NCBI GenBank assembly: GCA_963838775.1
Contig: CAWISP010000026.1
Location: 310,001 to 374,000 of the forward strand
Reading direction: 5' to 3'
DNA from: Chersky-840 sp963838775
GTDB lineage: Bacteria > Actinomycetota > Acidimicrobiia > Acidimicrobiales > UBA8190
DNA: 64,000 nt
Part shown: positions 35,861 through 44,655 of the stretch, one piece after another
Numbering within the stretch: position 1 is the stretch's first letter
Layout of the letters: each line of letters begins with the position of its first letter
The notes under the pieces: generated by a model
What the model was told of the DNA's origin: nothing
What the model saw: only the letters and a program-made list of their open reading frames with translations
Database searches by the model: none
Made by a program: the position numbers and the translations under genes

Positions 35861-37192
35861 TCAGGTCTTGACTGCGAACAGCTTCCAAGACCCGGGCACC
35901 CCTTTCAGTTCGTGCTCGCCCCGCTGGCCGAATTCGATCCCCGACCCGACGACGAGGTCCTTGACCGTTCCGGAGACGAGCACCTCACCCGGACTGGCGA
36001 GCGCCCCCACCCGGGCGGCGATATGGACCGCCAACCCCCCGAGGTCTTCGCCCCGGACCTCGCATTCGCCGGTGTGCAACCCCACCCGCAGTTCGATCCC
36101 GAGCTCTTCTGTGGCCTCGGAGATTTCCTGGGCACAGCGGATCGCCCGAGCCGGACCGTCGAAGGAGGCCACGAACCCGTCCCCAGTGGTGTTGATCTCA
36201 TTCCCACGAAAGCGCCGAAGTTGTTCCCGTATAGCGCGGTCATGAGCGTCGAGGAGCGAGCGCCAACGTTGATCCCCGAGGGAAGCCGCCCGGGTCGTGG
36301 AGCCGACGATATCGGTGAATAGCACGGTAGTAAGAATGCGGTCGATCTCGCCAAGAGATCGCTCGCCCGTTAGGAACTCGGCGATCTCAGCGATTCCAGC
36401 TGCCGGAATTCCGCCGCCTAAATCAGCGCCTGGCAGTTCGATGAACTCGGCCCCTCGGATGTGTTCCGCGATGTACCGCCCGTGAGCGATTGGTAGAAAT
36501 GGAAGGTTCTGGACATGGAGAACCAAGGTGGGAACCTGAATGCTTTGCAAAACCTGGCGAACATCGCCATGTCGCAAGAAGTAGTCGTAAAGAGCAGCCG
36601 CCTGCTTGGGTGTCGCTGACGCCCTTTGTGTCATCGCCATCACACGAAGCGTTTCTTCGTCGTCTCCGACACTCGGAACCATGATGCGAGCAAAGTCTTC
36701 GGTGCCCCATGCTGTGCGCATCAGTTCGACCAAGGCATCAACGGTTGCTGAGGACTCTCCGATGGGATAATCGTCAGCCGCTAGGTATCGAGCAGTGGTG
36801 TTGAGAAGAACGAGCGCCGAGACTCGTTCAGGATGCATCCCGGCGTAGAGCATGGCGATCTGGCCCGTCTCGCGATTGGAGACGATCGCTGCCCGTGTTG
36901 ATTGGGAGGCATCCAAAACAGCGCCAATATCCTCGGTAAACACTTCCCAGCTTGGAATGGTCCCATCGGGCGCTGGACCCGACGCTCCTAAACCCCTGCG
37001 ATCAAGGACGATCACCCGGCCGAATGTACAAAGCCGATCGAGGGTCTCAGCGTAGGACGGTATCTGCCAGAAGAGATCAACGTGACTGCCAAGGGGATAC
37101 ATCCAAAGGACGTCGTGAGGGCCGTTCCCGACGACTTGATAAGCCACCTCAGAGTCGCCCACGGCGACGTACTTCGTCTCGGGCCGCTTCAC
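35861..37192 (-). CDS. alpha/beta hydrolase-class III adenylate/guanylate cyclase fusion
   Basis: 443 residues. Residues 1-270 are hydrolase-like (YQVVGNGPHDVLWMYPLGSH, VIVLDRRGLGASG), but the nucleophile elbow reads SNRETG, so it is probably a non-catalytic sensor domain. Residues about 285-440 are a class III cyclase catalytic domain with metal Asp in VLFTDIVGST and NTTGDGFVASF and later GLHTGECEVRGEDL. It predicts a soluble cyclic-nucleotide synthase regulated by a small ligand. A decayed relative lies at 42393-42605. No downstream effector gene is adjacent. Confidence 0.92.
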   Translation of the reverse strand: MKRPETKYVAVGDSEVAYQVVGNGPHDVLWMYPLGSHVDLFWQIPSYAETLDRLCTFGRVIVLDRRGLGASGPAPDGTIPSWEVFTEDIGAVLDASQSTRAAIVSNRETGQIAMLYAGMHPERVSALVLLNTTARYLAADDYPIGESSATVDALVELMRTAWGTEDFARIMVPSVGDDEETLRVMAMTQRASATPKQAAALYDYFLRHGDVRQVLQSIQVPTLVLHVQNLPFLPIAHGRYIAEHIRGAEFIELPGADLGGGIPAAGIAEIAEFLTGERSLGEIDRILTTVLFTDIVGSTTRAASLGDQRWRSLLDAHDRAIREQLRRFRGNEINTTGDGFVASFDGPARAIRCAQEISEATEELGIELRVGLHTGECEVRGEDLGGLAVHIAARVGALASPGEVLVSGTVKDLVVGSGIEFGQRGEHELKGVPGSWKLFAVKT

Positions 37193-37420
37193 GGACGTCA
37201 GTCTGGCTCACGGATCAGGCCTCGTGCTTGCTCCCAGCTAACCGGTCGGGTTTCCCGGATGGCGGGCCGCTCAACAGGGCGGGCGATCACCCCAGCCGAC
37301 CGGTCACCCGTTACCGGATGTCCCTTTCATGGCCTCGGACCGCTCGCACATGCCGGTTAGTTCGCCCCCTCACAACAGGGTGCGCGGTACGTCAGCCCGT
37401 CATCGCGGGGGAGACGACTC

Positions 37421-37861
37421 ATGGACACAAACCGGATCATCGGAACGAGGCGGGGTCAGGTCACCGGCATAATGGACTACGTGAGAAAGCAGTACTACTT
37501 CCGGCCAAATGACAATGGCTTCGACGCATGGGATGTCGACCACCTGATTGGGCTCTCGGCCAATCTCCCGGTGGAAGAGGTTCCCCTTACGTCGATTCGC
37601 GAACTCGACACGGTCCACTGGTTTGGTGCGGACGGCTCGCCCTCGACGGTGCGAATCCTCGTGCGCCACATGGAGTTAGTGAACGAGGCTGATCTTTCCT
37701 ATCCAGTGATCCTCGGCACCGAAGGCCAGGTTATGGATGGGATGCACCGAGTGGCGCGCTGCCTTCTCGAAGGGCGACCCTCGGTCGCCGCGGTTCAGTT
37801 CGTTGAGCAGCCTGAACCGGACCACCAAAACGTTCAGCCCGGTGACCTTCCATACAACTGA
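37421..37861 (+). CDS. small ParB/sulfiredoxin-fold-like protein
   Basis: 146 residues from ATG 37421, with GGGGGAG 7 nt upstream; ATG 37472 is also possible. LPVEEVPLTSIRELDTVHWF leads to a second half with PVILGTEGQVMDGMHRVARC, whose DGxHR pattern is the ParB/Srx nuclease-like signature. No HTH is visible, so it is not a complete partition protein. It may be a nucleotide-binding or regulatory domain. Isolated gene. Confidence 0.6.
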   Translation: MDTNRIIGTRRGQVTGIMDYVRKQYYFRPNDNGFDAWDVDHLIGLSANLPVEEVPLTSIRELDTVHWFGADGSPSTVRILVRHMELVNEADLSYPVILGTEGQVMDGMHRVARCLLEGRPSVAAVQFVEQPEPDHQNVQPGDLPYN

Positions 37862-38004
37862 CGTATCCACCGGCGGGTGAGCGCAGCACGTTTTCGGCGT
37901 CCCGTCAGGCGGGACCAATGATGCCGGTCGGTATCGGCGCGGTTCGGGATTATGGGCGGTAAGCCCTCGGCTCTGGGGTGACCGGGTTCGGCACGTTGCG
38001 CCCA

Positions 38005-38039
38005 GGCCAGATGGATACGTAACACGCACGGGATCCCCG
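38005..38039 (+). repeat. dispersed intergenic repeat, family C
   Basis: GGCCAGATGGATAC and GCACGGGATCCCCG match 35753-35787 at about 30 of 35 positions. A GGCACGTTGCG word of family A lies 20 bp upstream. Confidence 0.6.
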
Positions 38040-38115
38040 CCACGGTGGCCTATCGGGCCAGGCAAACAGCGCCAACTACCCTTGGGGAATCCCCTCCCAC
38101 CAAGATCTTCAGGAG

Positions 38116-38538
38116 TTGTTCCCTGTCGCCGTTGCTCGCGCCTTACGCGATGCTGATGCTGTTCTCGGTGAGCGTTTCATCATGTACGACCCTGATCACG
38201 ACACCGAGTTGTTCCTGGCAACAATCGCCCCTGATGTCACAAGGGTGCCGGGGTTCCTGTGGAGACCGGACGGGACCGGATTGGGGTTCTCATGGCATAG
38301 CGACATGACCTGGCCGGACATTGTCGTGAGCGCGGCCGAGAGCGTTCAGGAAGCCATCATCGAGGACAACGACCACTGGGGAATGGCGTTTCCACCTTGT
38401 CCTCTCCACCCCAACCACCCGCTTGACCCGGTCGTCGTCAAGGGCATTGCATGCTGGACGTGTCCTCACGGTTCCATCGACCCGATCGAGATTGGTTGCC
38501 TCGGCCCGGTCGGAATCACCCGGACTCGGCGCCTCTAG
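38116..38538 (+). CDS. hypothetical protein, start uncertain, possibly 5'-truncated
   Basis: At least 140 residues. LFPVAVARALRDADAVLGERF, GFLWRPDGTGLGFSWHSDM and WGMAFPPCPLHPNHPL look like real coding sequence, with a CWTCPHG pair near the C-terminus that could bind metal. The only nearby start is TTG 38116. The frame is open upstream into the family C repeat and already reads YPWGIPSHQDLQE before it, so the original start may have been lost when the repeat block was placed there. Function not recognised. Confidence 0.5.
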   Translation: MFPVAVARALRDADAVLGERFIMYDPDHDTELFLATIAPDVTRVPGFLWRPDGTGLGFSWHSDMTWPDIVVSAAESVQEAIIEDNDHWGMAFPPCPLHPNHPLDPVVVKGIACWTCPHGSIDPIEIGCLGPVGITRTRRL

Positions 38539-38787
38539 TGCGGCTCCGGGTAATGCACGGTATCCCCTGCGATCCGGGGTGGCAGGTAACCGCACTCGAT
38601 CCCCGAGTACCGGATGCCCAGGCCCTGATCGGTTCCCGGTTAACAACCCGCCTGACTTCAGCGCGTATGCGCTGCCTTCTCATGACGCTTTCGGACAGCC
38701 GCTTACGATCGCGAGCGCCCACGAGCCACCAACCCTGATTAGCAATCAGTCGAAGATCGTTTGTTCGTCGTCAAATGCCAGCGCTTA

Positions 38788-39813
38788 TCAGCAGTAAGCC
38801 TCTTGCCGGAGGAAGCCCTGGAGCGCCTGGACGTACGAGCTCCCTGTCAGGCCGAAGGAGTAAGTAGTAGGGGGAGATCCTGGCGGCGGGCTCAAGGTTC
38901 CAGCCGCCGCCATCTGGTCGAGGGTGGAGAATGCCTCGGACTGTTGCCCGACCTCGCACTCATCGGCTGCCCAGGCGGACAGCACGCCGAGAGGGTCATC
39001 GGGATGACTCTCATATAGGTTCCACCACTTCTGAGCGTCGCTCGAGATCTGAGCCGGGAACTGCTTCGTAACGTCCACGTATTGGTCAGATTCGAACTCG
39101 AGAATCTGGATTGGTTCACCCGAACACGCCACACAGTCGAAACGGCCTGAGAAGTCACGATTGGCTCCTTCGATGACGACGTCATCTCCGACCTTCTCCA
39201 CCGTTGCCGTCCCACCCATATCGCGATCCACCGCCGCTGCGTAGCTACCATTTTCGAGCGAGTAGTACACCCGCTCTACCGTGCAGCACGTCATCGCACC
39301 CGCGTAGCCGGTGACGTACACGATTGGCAGGCCCGACGAGGGGATCTCAACGCACACGGGGACAACGGCTTCCCAGCCGTCGGAGAACTCGCTCTGCTGG
39401 GAGTCGTTCACAGGAGAGGGGGCGCTCAAGGTGTCATCGAGCAGGGTCCGGCCCCCATCTTTGAGGTCGATCGTGGCCCCACGCACGTAAGAGTTCCCCG
39501 GCGCAGGCCCTCTGGAGGTCCATGAGACGGTGACGGTGGCGGTCGCGTCGGTGGCCGACTCGGAGCCCGAGGGCTGGTTGTAGGTGGTGCCGTACATGCC
39601 CGCTGAGCAGGCTACTGAGCCCGCCGAAGTAGGGGTCGCACTCTTTGTCGTGGTCGTGGTCGATGGGGCGATCAGAGAGGTGGTGGGAGGCGACGGTCGT
39701 AAGGTCGTAGCTGAGGGTCGACCGGTCGTGTGGGTACTCGCGCCACAGCCCCCAAGCACGACTAGTGCCACGACGATGACGCCAACGGTCGCCGAACGAA
39801 CCCACGCGCTCAC
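38788..39813 (-). CDS. secreted lipoprotein, unknown function
   Basis: 341 residues from GTG 39813. The signal peptide ends at lipobox VLGGC (TVGVIVVALVVLGGC) and is followed by a Thr/Ser/Pro-rich tether of about 50 residues. The mature domain has paired Cys (MTCCTVERVYYSL, RFDCVACSGEP) and WAADECEVG, suggesting disulfides. ATVTVSWTSRGPAPG and the Trp/Tyr-rich strands suggest a beta domain. Not matched to a family I know. Isolated in the accessory belt. Confidence 0.7.
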   Translation of the reverse strand: MSAWVRSATVGVIVVALVVLGGCGASTHTTGRPSATTLRPSPPTTSLIAPSTTTTTKSATPTSAGSVACSAGMYGTTYNQPSGSESATDATATVTVSWTSRGPAPGNSYVRGATIDLKDGGRTLLDDTLSAPSPVNDSQQSEFSDGWEAVVPVCVEIPSSGLPIVYVTGYAGAMTCCTVERVYYSLENGSYAAAVDRDMGGTATVEKVGDDVVIEGANRDFSGRFDCVACSGEPIQILEFESDQYVDVTKQFPAQISSDAQKWWNLYESHPDDPLGVLSAWAADECEVGQQSEAFSTLDQMAAAGTLSPPPGSPPTTYSFGLTGSSYVQALQGFLRQEAYC

Positions 39814-40051
39814 GCTCTGAGTGTGCGCCCGGGACAAGCGGATTGCTAGGGGCAAAGGTCTTGCACATGAAGTCGAGGTGCTTGGCAATGGACCAGGTCT
39901 ACCCAACCATCAGTTCTCGCGACCCTGGCGGGGACCCGACCGGAGACGCTCCCGGAGCATCCACGTACGTCGACACCAACAGCTCCTGACGAGAATCCGA
40001 CAGATCGAGCCAGCTGCCCAGATACATATCGGCGGGTCGTGTCGCACGTCC

Positions 40052-40114
40052 TCGGGACGGCGGCATCACGGTGTTATCTGTCGCGCGCACCAAGAAGGTG
40101 CGGTCAACTGCCGG
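40052..40114 (+). repeat. dispersed intergenic repeat, family B
   Basis: Matches 35571-35633 over 63 positions (TCGGGACGG, TTATCTGTCGCG, AGGTGCG, CAACTGCCGG). It lies in the gene-free 39814-40524 interval together with a family A copy. Confidence 0.65.
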
Positions 40115-40250
40115 AACCGGGTCCGCCTCTCCGCCGCGTCCCGTGCGTGGCTGCTCCAGGCGGGATCACCCGGAGTCGGGCGGGCGACGCTCCGCCTGCC
40201 AGTGCCGAGTCAGACCGAAGGTGACGGACTCGCCTCCGAACTGACCCACG

Positions 40251-40292
40251 CGCAATCGCTTAGCGCCGCGAATACTGCGCGGGTTGCCTCCG
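40251..40292 (+). repeat. dispersed intergenic repeat, family A
   Basis: Differs from 32238-32279 at only three of 42 positions. A short GGGATCCCCGAATACCG word of the same family follows at about 40350. Confidence 0.75.
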
Positions 40293-40524
40293 GCCTGGTT
40301 ACCCGACCCCGACGCAGTGCTCATGCCAGAGATGGCTACCAGGTGTTACCGGGATCCCCGAATACCGTCCTTCTTATCCTGCCAACAGTGCGACCATCGG
40401 GCCCGCCGGGAGATCGGCTTAGTGGCGCCTCCAAAGCTCGAAGATGCGCTTCAGAAAGTAGGTGCAGGCGACGTCCTCGCTGTCAAAGTGCCGCCAACGA
40501 GGATCTCTTCCAGGTCGTCAACCC

Positions 40525-40776
40525 TCATTGGCGATACAGGACGCCTTCGACCTCTATGACCAGGTGCTCCACCATCTCTTGCTCATCCCCCGGGAGGTGC
40601 CGACTGGCACGGAGAGAGCGGAGAGCTTCCATCACTTGCGCCCACTCCTCGGTCAAGCCAGACACCCTCGGCCAGCCTGAGAGGATCAGTCTGAGCGCCA
40701 CAAGGTCCCGACGCTCGCACCAGCGGTCGACCAGCTCCCTGATCCGCTCGTCGATAGGAAAGTCACCAGGAGCCAC
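40525..40776 (-). CDS. small helical hypothetical protein
   Basis: 83 residues reading DERIRELVDRWCERRDLVAL, LTEEWAQVMEALRSL and ending VIEVEGVLYRQ. A compact all-helical charged protein with no metal or catalytic motif. Composition is plausible for a real gene. No neighbour on the same strand. Function unknown. Confidence 0.5.
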   Translation of the reverse strand: MAPGDFPIDERIRELVDRWCERRDLVALRLILSGWPRVSGLTEEWAQVMEALRSLRASRHLPGDEQEMVEHLVIEVEGVLYRQ

Positions 40777-40945
40777 GCCACATCATGACTGATGCGTGGT
40801 AAAGCGGACCGCCCACCTCTGCCGTGCCGCCTTGTTACCACGGCATTCGGGCGCGAGGTGGGTTAGCCTTCGGGCCAGCCACAACTCGACTGCCTGGGCA
40901 GGGGGGCCCGGCGCATCAGTGGACCGACGACGGGGACGGGGGACC

Positions 40946-42211
40946 ATGACCGATCTCATCGAGCACGCCGACACCGAGCCTGCCGACAGCGCGGACAGGG
41001 TGACCGAAGGGGCGCGGGGAGGGCCCGTCGCGCCCAAGCGACGCGGCCTCGCCAGCGCCATGCACCGGCCGCGCGCCGTCATCGTGGCCATCTGCGCTGT
41101 GGTCGTCGCCGGCGCGCTGGGCGCGGTGGCGATGGCGACCACGTCGGGGTCGGGCAAGGTCAACACCGCGACGAACTCGCTTATCTCGACGGTGTCAGTG
41201 GCCTCGCCCAGGTACACGCCCCAGGCGGCCGTGGGGGCGACTGACGACTATCACTGCAGTTTGGTCAACCCGCACATCACGAAGAACTCGTACGTCATCT
41301 CGAGCCAGTTCCGCCCGGGCAGTCCCGAGGTCCACCACGCCGTGCTCTCCCTGGTGCCCCCGTCCATGACGGCCCAGGCCGTCGCGGCCAACGCCGCCAC
41401 CGGTGGCAAGGGGTGGACGTGCTTTGGCGCGCCGTCGCTGCCCGGCGCGTCGCTCGCCGCCTTCTTGAGCACTCCCTTCCTGAGCGTGTGGGCGCCGGGA
41501 CACGGCGCCGACGTGCTCCCCAAGGGCACGGGGATCTCGCTTCCCAAGGGGAGCCTGGTCATCGAGCAGGTGCACTACAACCTGCTGGTAGGCGACAAGC
41601 CGGTCACGAACGGGCTCATGCTCCACACCGTGCCGGTGTCCACGCCGCTGCTGCCGATGCAGTCCCAATACCTATTGGCCCCGCCGAACATCCCGTGCCC
41701 GGCCGGCGTTACCGGGCCGTATTGCAGCTACCAGGGGTCGCTCAACTACCTGGACCAACGCTTCGGCTCCGGCGGCGTGGAGATGACCAAACTCATCGAC
41801 CAGGCATGTGGTGAAAACCCAGACAACCCGCCGCCCGGTGACACCGCCACATGCACGTGGCGGATCGGATCGGACGGCTACATCGTCAGGATCCAGCCCC
41901 ACATGCACCTGTTGGGGGTCGGGTTCACGATGGTGCTCAATCCGGGGACGCCGCAGGCCAAGACCATCCTCAACGTCCCGAACTACAACTTCGACTACCA
42001 GAAGGCGTACAACTTGGCGCCTATCCCCGTGAGTCGCGGCGACCGGATACAGATCAACTGCACCTACAACCCCATGCTGGCGCAGGAGTTGCCTATCCTC
42101 CGCAAGGCGCCGCCGCACTTCGTCACGTTCGGCGACGGATCATCAGACGAGATGTGCGTGGGGGTCACGTGGCAGACGTCGTCCGTGCCCAACTCTCACG
42201 ACTCGCTCTGA
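40946..42211 (+). CDS. secreted or membrane-anchored copper type II (PHM/DBH-like) monooxygenase
   Basis: 421 residues from ATG 40946. A basic 40-residue tail precedes one hydrophobic segment (AVIVAICAVVVAGALGAVAMA) without a lipobox Cys, so it is a signal anchor or cleaved Sec signal. Copper motifs match the paralogue at 30667: DDYHC, EVHHAVLSL, EQVHYNLLVG, PHMHLLGVG (His-x-His) and GDGSSDEMC (Met ligand). Cys spacing (CPAGVTGPYC, CGENPDNPPPGDTATC) is conserved too, consistent with disulfides. Predicted extracytoplasmic hydroxylase; substrate unknown. The two copies differ mainly in membrane attachment. Confidence 0.85.
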   Translation: MTDLIEHADTEPADSADRVTEGARGGPVAPKRRGLASAMHRPRAVIVAICAVVVAGALGAVAMATTSGSGKVNTATNSLISTVSVASPRYTPQAAVGATDDYHCSLVNPHITKNSYVISSQFRPGSPEVHHAVLSLVPPSMTAQAVAANAATGGKGWTCFGAPSLPGASLAAFLSTPFLSVWAPGHGADVLPKGTGISLPKGSLVIEQVHYNLLVGDKPVTNGLMLHTVPVSTPLLPMQSQYLLAPPNIPCPAGVTGPYCSYQGSLNYLDQRFGSGGVEMTKLIDQACGENPDNPPPGDTATCTWRIGSDGYIVRIQPHMHLLGVGFTMVLNPGTPQAKTILNVPNYNFDYQKAYNLAPIPVSRGDRIQINCTYNPMLAQELPILRKAPPHFVTFGDGSSDEMCVGVTWQTSSVPNSHDSL

Positions 42212-42392
42212 GCGACCCCGCAGCCGAGTGGCTGATCCGTCTCGGGCGGATCAGACTGCTGCTGAGTCCGTCCCACGACCAGTACGGGATGGCCATCCCG
42301 TCGGGCACGTCGTCGGCGGAGCGGCAATAGCGCGCCATCGTCGTGGTTCGAGTGTCGGCTGATCCAGCAGGGCGAGAGGATCGGACTGACCG

Positions 42393-42605
42393 TTACCCAG
42401 TGCGGTCAAACCGGACTACCCGGCTGAATGAAGCAACGCGTTCGAATACCCGGGCCAGGGGTCCGAACTCCCATCCAAGTTCGACATGACTGCCGCCTTC
42501 GGCGAAGAACAAGAGATCAACTGGCCCATCGCCGACGACTTGGTACGCGAGGTAGGTATCATTCGCTACTTCCGTGTACTGGGTCTCGGGCGGCTCGATT
42601 ACAAC
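42393..42605 (-). pseudogene. N-terminal fragment of a hydrolase-cyclase fusion protein
   Basis: About 70 codons: PPETQYTEVANDTYLAYQVV, GDGPVDLLFFAEGGSHVELG and VASFSRVVRFDRTG followed directly by TAA. The same order is seen in the intact protein at 35861-37192 (PETKYVAVGD, AYQVVGNGPHDVLW, GSHVDLFW, RVIVLDRRG). There is no good start codon and the rest of the gene, including the cyclase domain, is missing. A remnant of a second copy, ending about 190 bp from the IS256-type element. Confidence 0.75.
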
Positions 42606-42801
42606 GCCTCCCTGGACCGACCTACGATCCTTGGCCGCTCGTGCCTCAGGCATCCTTGCACGCCGAGAGTCTGCCGAGGCGTCCACCCCGCCCGCCTGTC
42701 GACGACTCCAGAGCCGCTCGGGATCACTCGGAGCCCAGTACGTGCGGTAACCGGTCCTGCTCGCAACTGCCGGGTCTGGGTCGCCCGAGAGGGCCAGCGT
42801 G

Positions 42802-44319
42802 GAGGTTGTCCCGACCGTCGTGGATTTTGAGGGTGGTCCTCCGCTCCGGGTCCTGCCGTGAGGCAGGCTCGGAGTGTTCACCCACCGAACCGAAACGGAG
42901 GAACCACCAACCATGTCAGCATCACACACGAAGAAAGCCTCTGGCGCGAACCTGCGCCTGGTGCCCGGCCTCGGGCTGATCGACTTCGAGGGCGCCGAGC
43001 TGCCCGAGACGCTCGCCGACAAGGTCGAAGGCGAGCTGGAGGTCTTCGCCAACCACATGCGCCACGGCTTGCTCTCGGCGGCCGTCAACGTCGGCCTCGA
43101 CGTCTTCAGCCAGCTGCTGGCGGCTGAGGTCACCGAGGTTGCCGGCGAGAAGGGCAAGCACAACCCGACCCGGCGGGCGCGCCGCCACGGCAGCGAGCCC
43201 GCCAAGGCGCCCCTCGGCGGGCGGATGGTCGCCGTCGACAAGCCCCGGGTGCGCGCCAGCGACGGCAGCGGGGAGATCAGCCTCGAGACCTGGTCGGCGG
43301 TAGCCTCGCGTGACCTGCTCGAGCGCCACACGCTGATCTCGATGCTCGCCGGCGTGTCCACCCGCACCTACGGCAGCGTCCTCGAGCCGGTCGGCCCCGA
43401 GGTCGAAGAGGCCTCGTCTTCGACCTCCAAGTCGGCGGTGTCGCGCCGCTTCGTCGAGGCCACCCGGGCTCGTCTGGCCGAGTTCCGCTCGCGCCCCCTC
43501 GGCGACCGCCGCTGGCTGGTCGTCTACATCGACGGGTTCGGCTTCGGCGACGAAACCCTGGTGGGAGCGCTCGGTGTCGACGACCAAGGCAACAAGATGC
43601 CGCTCTCTGTCGTGCACGGCACCACCGAGAACAAGGCCGCGTGCAAGCGGCTCCTCGACGGCCTCGAAGAACGCGGCTTCGACCCGAGCCACGGCGTGCT
43701 CTTCGTCATCGACGGCGGCAAGGCCATCTACCACGCCATCGCCGACAAGTGGAGCGACGTCGCGCTGATCCAGAGGTGCCGAGCCCACAAGACGCGAAAT
43801 TTGACCGACCTGTTGCCCGAGAGCCATCACGCCTGGGTGCGCGCCGAGCTCAACCGCGCCTGGGCGATGGCCGACGCCGGCGAAGCCGAGCGGGCCCTGC
43901 ACAACCTGGCCTCCAAGATCGAGCGGACCCATCCCGACGCGGCCGCTTCGCTTCGCGAAGGGCTCACCGACACGATCACCATCAACCGCCTGGGCGTCAC
44001 CGGCATGCTCGCCAAGACGCTGGGGACGACCAACCCGATGGAGTCCACCATCGACATCGTCAAGGCCCACGCGAGGAACGTGAAACGCTGGCGGGCCGGC
44101 GACATGCGACTGCGCTGGGCCGCCGCCGGCATGCTGGCCGCCGAGGGTCAATACAGACGGATCAAGGGCTACCGACAGCTCGACCGACTAGCGGTCGCCA
44201 TCAGCGACGAGATCCAGCGCCGCGCCGTCCAACTCGCCGAAGCAAGCTGAGCGTCACAACCAACACCTATCATGACCACCGAGGCTCACCCGAGAATCCA
44301 CGGTGACTAGGACATCCTC
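42802..44319 (+). mobile_element. IS256-family insertion sequence with 8-bp target duplication
   Basis: Length 1518 bp. Left end GAGGTTGTCCCGACC... and the complement of the right end GAGGATGTCCTAGTC... are imperfect terminal inverted repeats, sharing GAGG, TGTCC, CGTGGATT and GGGTG blocks over about 40 bp. The element is flanked by the direct repeat CCAGCGTG at 42794-42801 and 44320-44327, the 8-bp duplication typical of IS256-family insertion. It encodes one transposase. Removing the element and one repeat restores continuous intergenic DNA. Likely a recent insertion. Confidence 0.93.
42913..44250 (+). CDS. IS256-family transposase (Transposase_mut)
   Basis: 445 residues from ATG 42913 (GGAGG about 11 nt upstream). 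Landmarks of the mutator-type family: Asp in RRWLVVYIDGFGFGDE, VALGVDDQGNK-like region, HGTTENKAACKRLLDGL, Asp in VLFVIDGGKAIYHAI, QRCRAHKTRNL and the catalytic Glu region TTNPMESTIDIVK. The chain looks intact and full length. It mobilises the 42802-44319 element. Confidence 0.95.
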   Translation: MSASHTKKASGANLRLVPGLGLIDFEGAELPETLADKVEGELEVFANHMRHGLLSAAVNVGLDVFSQLLAAEVTEVAGEKGKHNPTRRARRHGSEPAKAPLGGRMVAVDKPRVRASDGSGEISLETWSAVASRDLLERHTLISMLAGVSTRTYGSVLEPVGPEVEEASSSTSKSAVSRRFVEATRARLAEFRSRPLGDRRWLVVYIDGFGFGDETLVGALGVDDQGNKMPLSVVHGTTENKAACKRLLDGLEERGFDPSHGVLFVIDGGKAIYHAIADKWSDVALIQRCRAHKTRNLTDLLPESHHAWVRAELNRAWAMADAGEAERALHNLASKIERTHPDAAASLREGLTDTITINRLGVTGMLAKTLGTTNPMESTIDIVKAHARNVKRWRAGDMRLRWAAAGMLAAEGQYRRIKGYRQLDRLAVAISDEIQRRAVQLAEAS

Positions 44320-44655
44320 CCAGCGTGCCAAACGCCGGACAGCGCGGGATCACCTGCTACCGGACGCACGACAGATCCCGTCGGACCGTCCGCGGCGTCC
44401 GGTGTAAGTGTAGACGGGAGCGACGCCTAACCAGGTCGAACCGCCCGGAAATGTTCAGGCCGGCTCGCCGATACCGGGCGGGTCGCTACCAAACTGGGGT
44501 GCCCTTACACGGTACGTACAGCCCGGGCCACTGAAATACACAATTCGACCGGGATCGCCAATTATCGGAGAACCACGTACACGCTCAGCCGGCTCGACAG
44601 CCAGATTGATACAAATCGCGAGTTAGCACGGCGAGCTCGACTTCGCTCATGCTCT

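Noticed and set aside
42922..44151. A minus-strand open frame through the IS256-type transposase
   Set aside because: It is the complementary shadow of an intact transposase with full catalytic motifs.
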